NCBI RefSeq assembly: GCF_016758195.1
Contig: NZ_QYAC01000009.1
Coordinates: 1 to 64,000, forward strand
DNA length: 64,000 nt
Direction of reading: 5' to 3'
DNA from: Leucobacter chromiireducens subsp. solipictus
GTDB taxonomy: Bacteria > Actinomycetota > Actinomycetes > Actinomycetales > Microbacteriaceae
Shown here: positions 50,121-58,801 of the stretch, one piece after another
Numbering within the stretch: the first letter of the stretch is position 1
Layout of the letters: every line of letters begins with the position of its first letter
The notes under the pieces: model-generated
What the model saw: the letters and a program-made list of their open reading frames with translations, nothing else
The model's database searches: none
Told to the model about the DNA's origin: nothing
Position numbers and translations under genes: made by a program

Positions 50121-51673
50121 CGCGCGCGTCGGCGAAGTCCGAGCATCACTCCAGCGAGCAGGCTCACGGCCGCGAGGGCGATCACCGGGGCGGGGTTCGC
50201 GCCGCCCGTGCGTGCAAGCTTCGTGCCGGCCCAGTCTGTTCCGCCCCCACTCGTCGGAGGAGTCGTGGGTGTCACCGGTCCGGCAGGATCGCTCGGGCCG
50301 CCGGGCTCGGTCGGTCCACCCGGGTCCGTGGGCTCCGTCGGATCGGTCGGTCCGGTCGGGTCCGTGGGCTCCGTCGGATCCGTGGGGTCCGTGGGGTCCG
50401 TGGGATCGACCTTCGAACGCGTGAACTTCCAGGAGCCGGTGAACTCGAGATCCGCGCCGTCGACCACCTGGGTGGAAGGCTCCCAACCCGCAAACTGCCA
50501 GAACCCGTCCGGAACCGTGACGGAGCGGACCTCGAGCGGTTCGGGCGTCACCTCAGTCCCCTGCACCGCACTGCTCGGCGCGGGGAGCAACGCCGTCACC
50601 GCTGCGGGGAGCTCCCCGCCCGCGACGTCGTGGAAAGCGTAGTTCACGACGAACTCGGCGTCAGGGTCCACGGTGTACGCCCATTCACCCTGAAAGTGGA
50701 GGTTGGCGGCATCGACGATCGCCTGCTCGGGCACCCACCCGGTGAATGACCAGCTGCCCTGTCCATCGCGCACCGTGGTTACCGCCGGTGCGGGTGGGGT
50801 GACCGTGCTGCCATCGACCTGCATGGTCGCCCGCGGGGGGAGCAACGCGAGTACGGACTCGGGGAGCGCGCGCCCGGCCGTGCCGCTGACGAACTCGAAA
50901 TCTGCGTCATAGGTGTGGACCATGGTGAGATCCACCGCGTTTCCCGTGGCATCAAAAGTGAGCGGCATCATCGCGTGGAAGAACGCGTCCATCCGCATCT
51001 CACCGCTCACGGTGGGATCGGTCATGGTGAATGTCTTGCCCGCCACGAATGCGGACTGGGGGACGTAGAAGGCGCGCGCCGGGGTCGTCAGACTCAGGGA
51101 CTGCGGCTGGTTCGCATCGAGCTGAGCGCCGGTGACCTTGCTTCCGTCCTCGTTGACAAGAACGAACTCGGCGGCATATCGTCCGGTCTCGGCATCGTAG
51201 GACACCGAGGTGCACCGGATGAACGAGCTCAACTCGGTGTCGGGGTTCTGGGCTTCGACCTCGGACTGGAGCGCATCGCACTCGACGAACCCGGGGTCAC
51301 TTGACACCACCTCGCTGTCAACGGTGAACGAGATATCCCAGTTTCCGCTGAACGTCTTCTCCGCCCACCGGGCCGGAGTGTTCCCGGAGCCGAACCCCCA
51401 GACGGTTTTGAAGAGCCGGTAGGAACGCCACAGGCTCGTCATGTCCAGGTTGCCACGGTAGGCGATCTGGTAGGCCGTGTCCGGAGCATCGCCCTTTGCG
51501 GAGTCATACAGGAACTCGCTGTTGCTGGTGATCTGGCCACTGTTGTCGATCGCGTAGGCGTCTGCCGACACAGCGATCGTTACCGGTGTGGCGGCGTGTG
51601 CGGGCGTGGCGAGTCCCAGCAGCGCGACGCAGGCGGCAAGCGTAGCGGCGGCGAGAGCGGTGGTGCGTTTCAT
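50117..51673 (-). CDS. LARTG-anchored surface protein with two SHIRT domains
   Basis: 518 aa from ATG 51673 behind GGGGGGAAATCAG. The signal peptide ends at HAATPV (about 28). A novel-looking ~220-residue N-terminal domain (ADAYAIDNSGQITSNSEFLY) is followed by two SHIRT-type repeats (FEFVSGTAGRALPESVLALLP and YAFHDVAGGELPAAVTALLP, each ending W-F-GW...F-G-W). Then come PTDPTDPTEP repeats, LARTG, a TM helix and RRRAR. The stop codon shares a CTAG with the stop of the giant gene on the other strand. SHIRT domains are rigid stalk elements in streptococcal surface proteins. Confidence 0.82.
   Translation of the reverse strand: MKRTTALAAATLAACVALLGLATPAHAATPVTIAVSADAYAIDNSGQITSNSEFLYDSAKGDAPDTAYQIAYRGNLDMTSLWRSYRLFKTVWGFGSGNTPARWAEKTFSGNWDISFTVDSEVVSSDPGFVECDALQSEVEAQNPDTELSSFIRCTSVSYDAETGRYAAEFVLVNEDGSKVTGAQLDANQPQSLSLTTPARAFYVPQSAFVAGKTFTMTDPTVSGEMRMDAFFHAMMPLTFDATGNAVDLTMVHTYDADFEFVSGTAGRALPESVLALLPPRATMQVDGSTVTPPAPAVTTVRDGQGSWSFTGWVPEQAIVDAANLHFQGEWAYTVDPDAEFVVNYAFHDVAGGELPAAVTALLPAPSSAVQGTEVTPEPLEVRSVTVPDGFWQFAGWEPSTQVVDGADLEFTGSWKFTRSKVDPTDPTDPTDPTEPTDPTGPTDPTEPTDPGGPTEPGGPSDPAGPVTPTTPPTSGGGTDWAGTKLARTGGANPAPVIALAAVSLLAGVMLGLRRRAR
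50370..50396 (-). repeat. 27-bp arm of an inverted repeat
   Basis: Exact reverse complement of 49718-49744. The two arms flank the wall-anchor ends of the two convergent surface genes (about 650 bp apart). Confidence 0.75.
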
Positions 51674-51782
51674 CTGATTTCCCCCCAGTCGGCAGACGTG
51701 CCCACACCATAACCCGAGACATAGAAAAAAGATAGCTTCGGGCAAGGGGGACGCGGCGGGCAAGAAGAGTAGGCTCCCAAGG

Positions 51783-52259
51783 GTGACTCGCATCCTGCTC
51801 TTCGAACCCCGCATCGCCGGCAACACCGGCAACGTGATCCGCATGGCCGCCGGATCGGGGGCCGAGCTCCACCTCGTGAACCCGCTCTTCGATTTCGAAG
51901 ACGCGAAGCTGCGCCGTGCGGGTCTCGACTACCACGATCTGGCGATCGTGCAGCAGCACGATTCATTTGAGGCAGCGCTGCACGCACTCCAGCCGGCCCG
52001 CGTGTTCGCGTTTACCGCCCGTACGGAGCGTTCCTACACTGACGTCTCATACGAGCCGAGCGATGTGCTGCTGTTCGGCCCGGAACCGACGGGGCTGAGC
52101 GAGGAGATCTTGGCGCACGAGGCCGTGACCGATCGGCTGCGCGTCCCGATGCTCCCGGGGCGGCGTTCCATGAACCTGGCGAACTGCGTCGCGGTCGCCA
52201 CCTACGAGGCCTGGCGACAGCGGGGCTTCCCGGGAGCAGGAACGGACACCGGGGTGTGA
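51783..52259 (+). CDS. trmL: tRNA (cytidine/uridine-2'-O)-methyltransferase TrmL
   Basis: 158-aa SPOUT methyltransferase starting at GTG 51783. The three knotted motifs are visible: EPRIAGNTGNVIRMAAGSG, LLFGPEPTGLSEE and the VPMLPGRRSMNLANCVAVATYEAWRQ knot. It modifies the wobble position of certain leucine tRNAs using SAM. The downstream gene overlaps by 4 bp (GTGA). Confidence 0.92.
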   Translation: MTRILLFEPRIAGNTGNVIRMAAGSGAELHLVNPLFDFEDAKLRRAGLDYHDLAIVQQHDSFEAALHALQPARVFAFTARTERSYTDVSYEPSDVLLFGPEPTGLSEEILAHEAVTDRLRVPMLPGRRSMNLANCVAVATYEAWRQRGFPGAGTDTGV

Positions 52260-53008
52260 GGCTCGCAACGCTGGCGCTCACGCCGTGGTATCGCCGCCCT
52301 GAATCCCGGCGCGGTGGCGGCACGGACCATCCCGGGTCGACGCTTCCCACGGCGATCCTCGATCATGCGTCGCCGGTGATCCGCGCGCTCGTCGCGCAAG
52401 CTCGGGAACGCGCGGTTGCTGGGGATGGCACGGCCGGCCCGGCGTCGCCGCTCGCCACGGTGCGCGCCGCACACGCGCTGATCCGGGATGCGGTGCGGCC
52501 CGTCACCGCGATGGAGGAGACCACTCCGGCCTCCCGCGTCTTGGCCCGCGGGACGGGATCGTGCAGCCAGCGCCTCGGGGTGCTGGAGAGTGCCGCCCGC
52601 GCGATCGGCGTGGAAACCCGGGTGCGTGCGCTCTCGATTGACGGCGCGTTCTGGCGACCCCGCTTCCCGCGCCTCACTTTTGCGCTGCCGGACCGGGTGT
52701 TGCTGGCGTGGCCTGAGTTCCGGTTCGACGCGTGGCGCTCCGCCTCGGAGCTGTTTGGGCCGTTGGGCTGCGGAGCTGGCGGGGCCTTCACGAACTCCGG
52801 TGCGGAAACGCTGTTCGAAGCCGCGGGGCGGTGCGCCGTCGACTGGGACGGGAGAACGAATGGGGATCCCGCGGACCTTTCCACGTACCTGCGTGCGGAC
52901 CTCGGCTACGTTACGGACCGAGACGAGCTGTTCGCGCGGTTCGGCCAGACCCTGTGCTTCCCTTCGCGCGTGATCGCAGACCCGGTGATGCGCCGGATCC
53001 CGGCCTGA
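52256..53008 (+). CDS. Transglutaminase-like superfamily protein (tentative)
   Basis: 250 aa, overlapping trmL by 4 bp. RGTGSCSQRLGVLESAARAIGVETRVRAL matches the Cys-nucleophile helix of transglutaminase-like proteins (GxCxxxxxLxxxLxRxxGIxxR). The His and Asp of the triad are not obvious (ALSIDGAFW where a His is expected), so it may be inactive or divergent. No signal or TM. Confidence 0.6.
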   Translation: MRLATLALTPWYRRPESRRGGGTDHPGSTLPTAILDHASPVIRALVAQARERAVAGDGTAGPASPLATVRAAHALIRDAVRPVTAMEETTPASRVLARGTGSCSQRLGVLESAARAIGVETRVRALSIDGAFWRPRFPRLTFALPDRVLLAWPEFRFDAWRSASELFGPLGCGAGGAFTNSGAETLFEAAGRCAVDWDGRTNGDPADLSTYLRADLGYVTDRDELFARFGQTLCFPSRVIADPVMRRIPA

Positions 53009-53198
53009 GCGGGCGGCACCGCCGAGCGTTCGAAGAGCATCGCACGCATCCGCCCGTCGAGCCGGTGGCTCAGCCCCGAGGCTGCCGACCAGTACCGCGA
53101 CGAGCCTGGTGACAGGGCGCGGAGGCTGCCCGCAATGACACTGGACGTCAGTGGGGTGAGTGTGGGAGTGGGGGCGGCTCCATCACAACTGGAGGTTC

Positions 53199-53645
53199 TT
53201 ATTCGTGTTGCGAGGCCCGGGCGCCACGCTGCGAGCGCAGCTGGGCGGCGAGGCCCGCGGCGTCCTGCTGGATCCAGTACTCGGCGATCAGGCCGTCCGC
53301 GACGCGATACACGGCACTGCCGACGGTCTCAATGGGGTGGCCCGTCGGCGGATGCCCGTCGATCATGCCCACGTGGTGCCCACGCTGCGTCCAGCGGGCA
53401 TACGCCTTATCGCCGTCGACGAGCAGCTCGTCGACGGTGAACTCGAAGTTTCCGAACATCTCGATCATTTCTTCGACGTGCTCGGTGTAGTTCGCGGGGC
53501 TTCGCTCCAGGGTTTCGCCGGCCCCCGCGCGCACCTGGTTCGCCAGCACCACGGGCGCGAAGTACTCCGACGCGCGCTTCGGCGAGCGGCCACTGCGGAC
53601 GTGCTCGAGGAACGCGCGGACGGTGGTTTCGGTGCTTCGGCTCAT
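53199..53645 (-). CDS. SnoaL-like (NTF2-fold) protein
   Basis: 148 aa: N-terminal VRAFLEHVRSG helix, HVEEMIEMFGNFEFTVDELLVDGDKAYARWTQRGHHVG and a C-terminal EYWIQQDAAGL, the pattern of SnoaL/ester cyclase-like proteins. No polyketide genes lie nearby. Probably a small hydrolase, isomerase or stress protein. Confidence 0.78.
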   Translation of the reverse strand: MSRSTETTVRAFLEHVRSGRSPKRASEYFAPVVLANQVRAGAGETLERSPANYTEHVEEMIEMFGNFEFTVDELLVDGDKAYARWTQRGHHVGMIDGHPPTGHPIETVGSAVYRVADGLIAEYWIQQDAAGLAAQLRSQRGARASQHE

Positions 53646-53690
53646 GGGACGAGTGTAGTAGCGCGGGAGGCGGCGAATAATCCTGCCGCC

Positions 53691-54551
53691 CTACTGGGCC
53701 ACGCGGGCAGCCCACTCGCTCACGGGGCGCGGCTGCAGGCCGAGCAGCTGCTGCGCGCTGCGCGCCGCCGACACCACGAAGCGATCCTGCGTGTTGAGTG
53801 CACGGTAGAGGCCGACGACGGGGCCCGCGCCGGGACCAAAGAGCGGGGTGATGAGCTCACCGAACTGGTCCGGCGTGATGCCCTCGAACCGTACTTCCCG
53901 GCCCCACACGCTTTCCAATGCCGTGGCGACGTCTGCGCCGGAGAGGCCGGGCAGGTGCCCGACCGACACCGTCCCCGTGACGGTGGTGTCGGTCAGGAGA
54001 TGCGCGGCCACCGCGGCCACGTCGGTGTGGGAGCTCCAGGACACGGGATAGTCGACGGGCAACGGGTAACGCAGCACGCCTTCGGCGCGCGCCGGGCCCT
54101 GCACCACCGGAAGGAGCAGGTTCTCGAGGTAGAGGCGAGGCTCCACGATAGCGGCGGAGACGCCGGAGTCCGTGACCTCGCGGATGAGCGTGGCGAGCGG
54201 GCTGTCGGCGGGTGCCTGCATGGGCGAATCGGGTTCGCTGACCACGACGCCGCTCGTGGAAATGACGACCCGCGCCGGGCGTGCTGCGGAGATCGCCGTT
54301 GCGATCGCGCTGGCCTGGAGCTGAGCCTGCGCGTGATCAGCGAGGGGGAGGTGGACAAACACGCCACTGGTGCCGGTGTAGAGGTCGGTGAGCGCGGCCG
54401 CGTCGGCGAGGTCGACTGAGACGCCGGTGACCCCTTCGGGGAGCGCGGTGAGATCGCGGACCGCCGCGGTCGCGTCGTGGCCTGCGTTTCGGAGGGCGGA
54501 CAGGACGGGGGAGCCTTGAGCGCCGGTGGCGCCGTGAATGATGAACGTCAT
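53691..54551 (-). CDS. NmrA-family NAD(P)-binding protein
   Basis: 286-aa atypical SDR: FIIHGATGAQGSPVLSALRNAGH nucleotide motif, VVISTSGV, and no classical YxxxK in the active position. Divergent from an HxlR regulator, a typical arrangement for NmrA/quinone oxidoreductase-type redox sensors such as QorB/YtfG. May act as an NAD(P)H-quinone reductase or a redox sensor. Confidence 0.83.
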   Translation of the reverse strand: MTFIIHGATGAQGSPVLSALRNAGHDATAAVRDLTALPEGVTGVSVDLADAAALTDLYTGTSGVFVHLPLADHAQAQLQASAIATAISAARPARVVISTSGVVVSEPDSPMQAPADSPLATLIREVTDSGVSAAIVEPRLYLENLLLPVVQGPARAEGVLRYPLPVDYPVSWSSHTDVAAVAAHLLTDTTVTGTVSVGHLPGLSGADVATALESVWGREVRFEGITPDQFGELITPLFGPGAGPVVGLYRALNTQDRFVVSAARSAQQLLGLQPRPVSEWAARVAQ

Positions 54552-54561
54552 GGCTCTATTA

Positions 54562-54576
54562 GTGCATATGGTGCAC
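54562..54576. promoter_or_regulatory. Candidate HxlR operator
   Basis: Dyad GTGCA-TATGG-TGCAC in the 66-bp gap between the divergent nmrA-like and hxlR-like genes. It is downstream of a TTGACG (-35-like, minus strand, 54583-54588), so binding could block the nmrA-like promoter. Confidence 0.4.
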
Positions 54577-54617
54577 CAGTTACGTCAAGTGAACTTATGG
54601 CGCGTATGATCACTCCC

Positions 54618-54968
54618 ATGAGTTCCACAGAACTGCCCGAGTGCGGGGTCGCGCGTTTCTTGATGCTCTGCAGCGGGCCGTGGGCCACGCTGATCGTGCG
54701 GGAACTCCTGCACGGCCCGCAGCGCTTCGGGGAACTTCGCGAGGCCCTTCCCGGGGTCAGCGCGCACACGCTGACGAGTCGCCTGCGCAGCTTCGAGGAG
54801 CGCGGGATCCTCACGCGCACGGCCTACGCGGAGATCCCGCCGCGCGTGGTGTACGAGCTCACGGAGCTGGGGCGGGAACTCCGCCCGGTGCTCGATGCGA
54901 TGAACGCGTGGGGGAGCGCCGCACCGGCGTCCGCGTTCACCGCGGCGAAGGTCACCGCCCCGCGGTGA
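54618..54968 (+). CDS. HxlR-family transcriptional regulator
   Basis: About 116 aa. CGVARFLMLCSGPWATLIVRELLHGPQRFGELREALPGVSAHTLTSRL is the HxlR winged helix with the conserved N-terminal Cys (redox-sensing in several members). The start may be 54597, 54606 or 54618; all are in frame. It is divergent from the nmrA-like gene and overlaps the lysE-like gene tail by 17 bp. Confidence 0.83.
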   Translation: MSSTELPECGVARFLMLCSGPWATLIVRELLHGPQRFGELREALPGVSAHTLTSRLRSFEERGILTRTAYAEIPPRVVYELTELGRELRPVLDAMNAWGSAAPASAFTAAKVTAPR

Positions 54969-55587
54969 ACGCGAGCAGCTGTTCGGTCACCAGCAGCAGC
55001 CCGAGCGCGATCATGGTGACCCCGGCGATCTTCGTGATGACGAGGCCCGCGCGCGGCCGCGTGCCGAGCAGGCGGCGCGAGCCGTGCGCCACGGCGAAGT
55101 AGATCACGATGCAGTTGGCGACGTGCAGGAGTCCGAGCACAAACATCTGCGCTTCCGGTCGCCAGGCGGCCCCCGCGGAGGTGAATTGCGGGAGCAGTGC
55201 GAGGAGCAGGAGCAGCCCCTTCGGGTTGAAGCCGCTCACCCCCGCCCCGCGCAGGAACTGGCTGGTGAAGCCGCCGCTCGGCACCGCGGTCGTGTCGTCG
55301 AAGCTGTGGGCCGGTCCGCGCAGCGTCGTGACGCCGAGATACACGAGGTACGCCGCACCGAGCACGGTGAGGGCGGTGAGCAGCGGCGGGAAGGTGGCAA
55401 CGAGCGCACCGGCCCCGAGCGCGAGCACGCCGATCATGACGACGTAACCGAACGCCATCCCGAGGACCGCGGGGACGACCGAGCCCGGCCGCAACCCCGT
55501 CGCGATCGCGAACGCCCAGTCGGGGCCGGGCGTGAGCGCGAGCAGGATCGCGATGGTCCAGAACTGCAGCATGAGGGCGCCGTCCAC
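54952..55587 (-). CDS. LysE/RhtB-family amino acid exporter
   Basis: 211 aa with six hydrophobic segments. LLALTPGPDWAFAIATGL (the conserved PGP motif) and FNPKGLLLLLALLPQF are family signatures. Divergent from an Lrp/AsnC regulator, its probable activator. It exports an amino acid or small metabolite. Confidence 0.86.
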   Translation of the reverse strand: MDGALMLQFWTIAILLALTPGPDWAFAIATGLRPGSVVPAVLGMAFGYVVMIGVLALGAGALVATFPPLLTALTVLGAAYLVYLGVTTLRGPAHSFDDTTAVPSGGFTSQFLRGAGVSGFNPKGLLLLLALLPQFTSAGAAWRPEAQMFVLGLLHVANCIVIYFAVAHGSRRLLGTRPRAGLVITKIAGVTMIALGLLLVTEQLLAFTAGR

Positions 55588-55707
55588 CGAATCTCCTGTT
55601 CGTCGCCCGGCAGGGAGTTCCGGGCGATCAAGAGAGTACGCAGATTTGCGCGAAATGTGCTTCGCTTCTCGCGCGGAAACGCCGGAATCGGTGGCATAAT
55701 TTCGAAG

Positions 55708-56163
55708 ATGGACGCAATCGACCGGGAGATTCTTTCAATCGTGCAACGCGATGGGCGCATGACGACCACGGACCTCGCCGATCGCGTGGGCTTGAGCCTC
55801 TCCGCGTGCCACCGCAGGCTCAAGGAGCTGGAGCGATCCGGAGCGATCCAGGGGTATCGCGCGGTGGTGGCCCCGGCCGCGGTGGGGCTCACCTTTGAGG
55901 CGATCGTGTTCGTCACGATGCAGCACACCGCGCTCGAAGTGATCTCCGCGTTCGAGTCAGCGGTGGCGGACATGCCGAGCGTGGTCGAGGCGCAGCGTTT
56001 GTTCGGACAGCCCGACTACATGCTGCGCGTCTTGGCCCGTGATCTCCCTGACTATCAGGCGTTCTTCGATTCAACGTTGACCGGCCTGCCGGGCGTTCAG
56101 CGGCTGACCTCGACGATGGTCATGAAGCAGATCGGTCCCGACTGGACCGTCCCGATCTCCTAG
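55708..56163 (+). CDS. Lrp/AsnC-family transcriptional regulator
   Basis: 151 aa from ATG 55708 (MDAIDREILSIVQRDGRMTTTDLADRVGLSLSACHRRL), then an AsnC ligand-binding domain with FGQPDYMLRVLARDLPDYQAFF. It diverges from the lysE-like gene with 120 bp between, so it likely senses the exported amino acid. Confidence 0.88.
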   Translation: MDAIDREILSIVQRDGRMTTTDLADRVGLSLSACHRRLKELERSGAIQGYRAVVAPAAVGLTFEAIVFVTMQHTALEVISAFESAVADMPSVVEAQRLFGQPDYMLRVLARDLPDYQAFFDSTLTGLPGVQRLTSTMVMKQIGPDWTVPIS

Positions 56164-56260
56164 CTTTGTCGCCACCGCGCGCGGCGCGGCGTTCGCACAG
56201 CTCCCGAGGATCGTCGAGGACGTGTCGGTCCGCCGTGCTTGGGTGCCTATGCGGTGTGTC

Positions 56261-56297
56261 GGCTGAGGGGCCGCGCACCCCGCGCGACCCCTCAGCC
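56261..56297. terminator. Hairpin between Lrp and DUF2871 genes
   Basis: 10-bp stem GGCTGAGGGG/CCCCTCAGCC (56261-56270 with 56288-56297) between convergent genes. Confidence 0.6.
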
Positions 56298-56313
56298 GGG
56301 GCGAGTGGCGGCG

Positions 56314-56760
56314 CTATCGCAGCACCGGCTCAGTGGCCGCGTTCGCCGCTGCCGCGGTGACGGCGCGGCGCAGCGCCACGAAGAACACGATCATGCCAGC
56401 GGTGACCAGCATGTGCCCGAGCCCCGCGATGCCGGAGATCATCTTGTTCGACTCGAGCCCGAGCACGGTGAGACTGCCGTGCCAGATCAGCATGCCGGAG
56501 GTGAGAATCACGCCGGCGTTGTACAGCCAGAAGAACCAGGCGAAGAGCTTTCGGCTGCGCGAGATCGTGAACACCTTTTCGAGCGCCAGCGCGATCAGCA
56601 ACACGATGAAACCGAGCGTCAGGAGGTGGGTGTGCGCGAGGCCGAGCTGGCTGAACTGCCCCTCGGGGAAGTCGTTGAGCTTGGTGAATTCGCGGTAGAA
56701 CAGGCCGGAGGAGACGCCGACGAGCAGGTAGAGGAACGCGGCGTTGAGAAGCGGTTTCAT
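56314..56760 (-). CDS. DUF2871-family membrane protein
   Basis: 148 aa with four hydrophobic segments: SSGLFYREFTKL near the N-terminus, GLAHTHLLTLGFIVLLIALALEKVF, YNAGVILTSGMLIWHGS and IAGLGHMLVTAGMIVFFVAL. The conserved His pairs could bind haem or metal. Function unknown. Confidence 0.8.
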   Translation of the reverse strand: MKPLLNAAFLYLLVGVSSGLFYREFTKLNDFPEGQFSQLGLAHTHLLTLGFIVLLIALALEKVFTISRSRKLFAWFFWLYNAGVILTSGMLIWHGSLTVLGLESNKMISGIAGLGHMLVTAGMIVFFVALRRAVTAAAANAATEPVLR

Positions 56761-56864
56761 GGGATCCTTCTTCGGTTTCAGGGGAACGTGGTGCGGTGAA
56801 ATGGGTGTAGTGAACCGCGCCGGGTGGCACGGGCCAGCGGCGGAGCAGTGAAACAGGGGCGGCG

Positions 56865-57485
56865 CTAGATCAGGCCGGTCTCCTGTGCGACGTGGACGGC
56901 GCGTGATCGGCCATCCACGTCGAGCTTCGTGAAGATATGGGCGAGATGCGTTTTCACGGTTGCCTCGCTCACGAACAGGGCGCGCGCGATCTCCCGGTTT
57001 GTGTCGCCGGTCGCAAGGAGTCGCAGGACCTCAATCTCCCGTTCGGTGAGTTTCGGGAGCGGCCGTCGCATGCCGCGGAGGACGCGGGCGGCGAGATCCG
57101 GCGCGAGGACGGTGTCGCCCGCTGCGGCACGCTGGATCCCGTCGACGATGGTGTCGGGTGCCACATCCTTGAGCAGGTATCCCGCCGCCCCGGCCTCGAT
57201 CGCGCCGAGGATCTCGGCATCGCGGTCGAACGTGGTCAGGATCAGCACGGCGGGCGCGGGATTCAGCGCCCGCAGCGCCGCTGTGGTCTGAATGCCGTCC
57301 ATGCCGTCGCCCAGGCGCAGGTCGCAGAGCACGACGTCCGGGTGCAGGGATCCCGCGAGCCGGATCGCTTCTTCTCCGGTTGCGGCCTCGCCCACCACGC
57401 GGACCGTGTCACCGATGTCGAGCACGGCGCGGAGCCCGCTGCGCACCACCGGATGGTCGTCAACGAGGAGCACGGTGGTGGTCAT
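56865..57485 (-). CDS. NarL/LuxR-family response regulator
   Basis: 206 aa: receiver with DDH at ~9-11, phospho-acceptor Asp in VVLCDLRL, Lys in YLLKD; C-terminal LuxR HTH ([43 protein letters not shown]). It overlaps the kinase gene by an ATGA, so they are an obligate pair. Last gene of the MMPL-HK-RR operon. Confidence 0.92.
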   Translation of the reverse strand: MTTTVLLVDDHPVVRSGLRAVLDIGDTVRVVGEAATGEEAIRLAGSLHPDVVLCDLRLGDGMDGIQTTAALRALNPAPAVLILTTFDRDAEILGAIEAGAAGYLLKDVAPDTIVDGIQRAAAGDTVLAPDLAARVLRGMRRPLPKLTEREIEVLRLLATGDTNREIARALFVSEATVKTHLAHIFTKLDVDGRSRAVHVAQETGLI

Positions 57486-58801
57486 GACGGATCCTCCGGG
57501 GCGGTGTGGGGGTCGGCGGGTGCGGTGTGGGCGGCGGGCGCGGGGAACCGGTGCAGCGGCAGGTGCACCGAGAGCGCGGTGCCCTCGCCCGGCGCGCTCT
57601 CCACGTCGATTCCGCCGCCGAGTTCGCGCATCCGGGCCCGCATGAAACGCAGGCCGTAGCTCGACGACTCTCGCTCGGCGTGCGCCTCCCAGGCGGCGAC
57701 GTCGAACCCCGCACCGTCGTCGATGAGGTCGAGCCTGACGGTGTCGTCGGCGTCGATCAGGCTCACCACGACCCGCGTCGCGGCAGCGTGGAGTCTGACG
57801 TTCGCGAGCGCGGACTGCGCGGTGCGGAGCAGGGCCACCTCGACATCGGTGGGGAGCGCGGGCAGCGTGGAATCGACGTGCAGCTCGCTCGAAATTCCCG
57901 TCTGCTGGTCGAGCTCATCGAGCATGCGCCGCAGGGCCTCTGCGAGGGCACCGTCCTCGAGTTCTGCGGGGGCGAGGGCCGCGACGATCCGGCGCACATC
58001 CGAGAGGCTCGCCCCAGCCAGCGTTTCGAGCTGTGCGAGCGTTCGCGCGGCCTCGGCGTCCCCGGTGCGGGTGGCCCCGGCATGGGCGAGCAGCCGGATC
58101 GACGAGAGCGCCTGCGCCACGGTGTCGTGAATATCGCGAGAGATCCGGGTGCGCTCTGCGATCGCACCGGAGTGACGCTGTGCGAGTGCGAGCTCATCTT
58201 GCAACTCGGCCATCTCCGACTGCGCATCCCGGAGCGAGCGCACGAGCCGCTCGCGTTCTGCGGCGTCCCGCAACAGTTGCAGGTAGCCGCGGGAGATCCC
58301 GAAGGCGAACACCCCACCGATGAGGGGGCCGATCACGTTGGCGTAGCTGGTGGTTCCGTGATGCACGATCGGCGCGACCGTGGTCACCGCGAGCACCACC
58401 GCCGAGAACAGGAGTCCCCAGCGGAGGGGGAGAAGATGCCCGGCGAGCAGCCACAGCAGGAACGCGAGCCACACAAATTCTGCCGACACGGAGACAGCAC
58501 CGACCCAGATGACGGCGAAGCCGAGGAGCCACCACACCACGGCACCCCGGGTGCGGGGTGCCGGGAGTAGCGCACCGGCGGCGTGCCAGGCAAGGATCGC
58601 GCAGCCCGCCACGATCGCGGCGGCGGCCGGCGTCCCGTCCCCGATGGCACGAATCACGCCGATGGCGGTGAGCAGCAGTGCGATCAGGTGCTGCCCAATC
58701 TCCATCGCTCGGACCGTGGCACCCGTCGGCGCGGGCACCGGGGCGGCGTCGGATGACGCCGCCGGATCCGGCGAGGCGAGGGGCGCGTTGAGCAGGCTCA
58801 T
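57482..58801 (-). CDS. NarL-type sensor histidine kinase
   Basis: 439 aa from ATG 58801, overlapping the MMPL gene stop. Five to six TM helices (about 35-190), a coiled coil ([20 protein letters not shown]), a HisKA_3 box ([19 protein letters not shown], His about 245) and a HATPase domain with a divergent N box (NVRLHAAA) and DDGAGF. Probably senses membrane or envelope stress and controls the exporter. Confidence 0.9.
   Translation of the reverse strand: MSLLNAPLASPDPAASSDAAPVPAPTGATVRAMEIGQHLIALLLTAIGVIRAIGDGTPAAAAIVAGCAILAWHAAGALLPAPRTRGAVVWWLLGFAVIWVGAVSVSAEFVWLAFLLWLLAGHLLPLRWGLLFSAVVLAVTTVAPIVHHGTTSYANVIGPLIGGVFAFGISRGYLQLLRDAAERERLVRSLRDAQSEMAELQDELALAQRHSGAIAERTRISRDIHDTVAQALSSIRLLAHAGATRTGDAEAARTLAQLETLAGASLSDVRRIVAALAPAELEDGALAEALRRMLDELDQQTGISSELHVDSTLPALPTDVEVALLRTAQSALANVRLHAAATRVVVSLIDADDTVRLDLIDDGAGFDVAAWEAHAERESSSYGLRFMRARMRELGGGIDVESAPGEGTALSVHLPLHRFPAPAAHTAPADPHTAPEDPS

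Noticed and set aside
47499-50486. A 995-codon minus-strand open frame opposite the giant surface gene
   Set aside because: Low-complexity Arg/Gly-rich translation and no start signal; the plus strand carries a signal peptide, repeats and an LAVTG anchor.
53009-53198. Open plus-strand frame after the transglutaminase-like gene
   Set aside because: It reads without stop but has no start signal or recognisable motif and runs into the antisense of the SnoaL-like gene.
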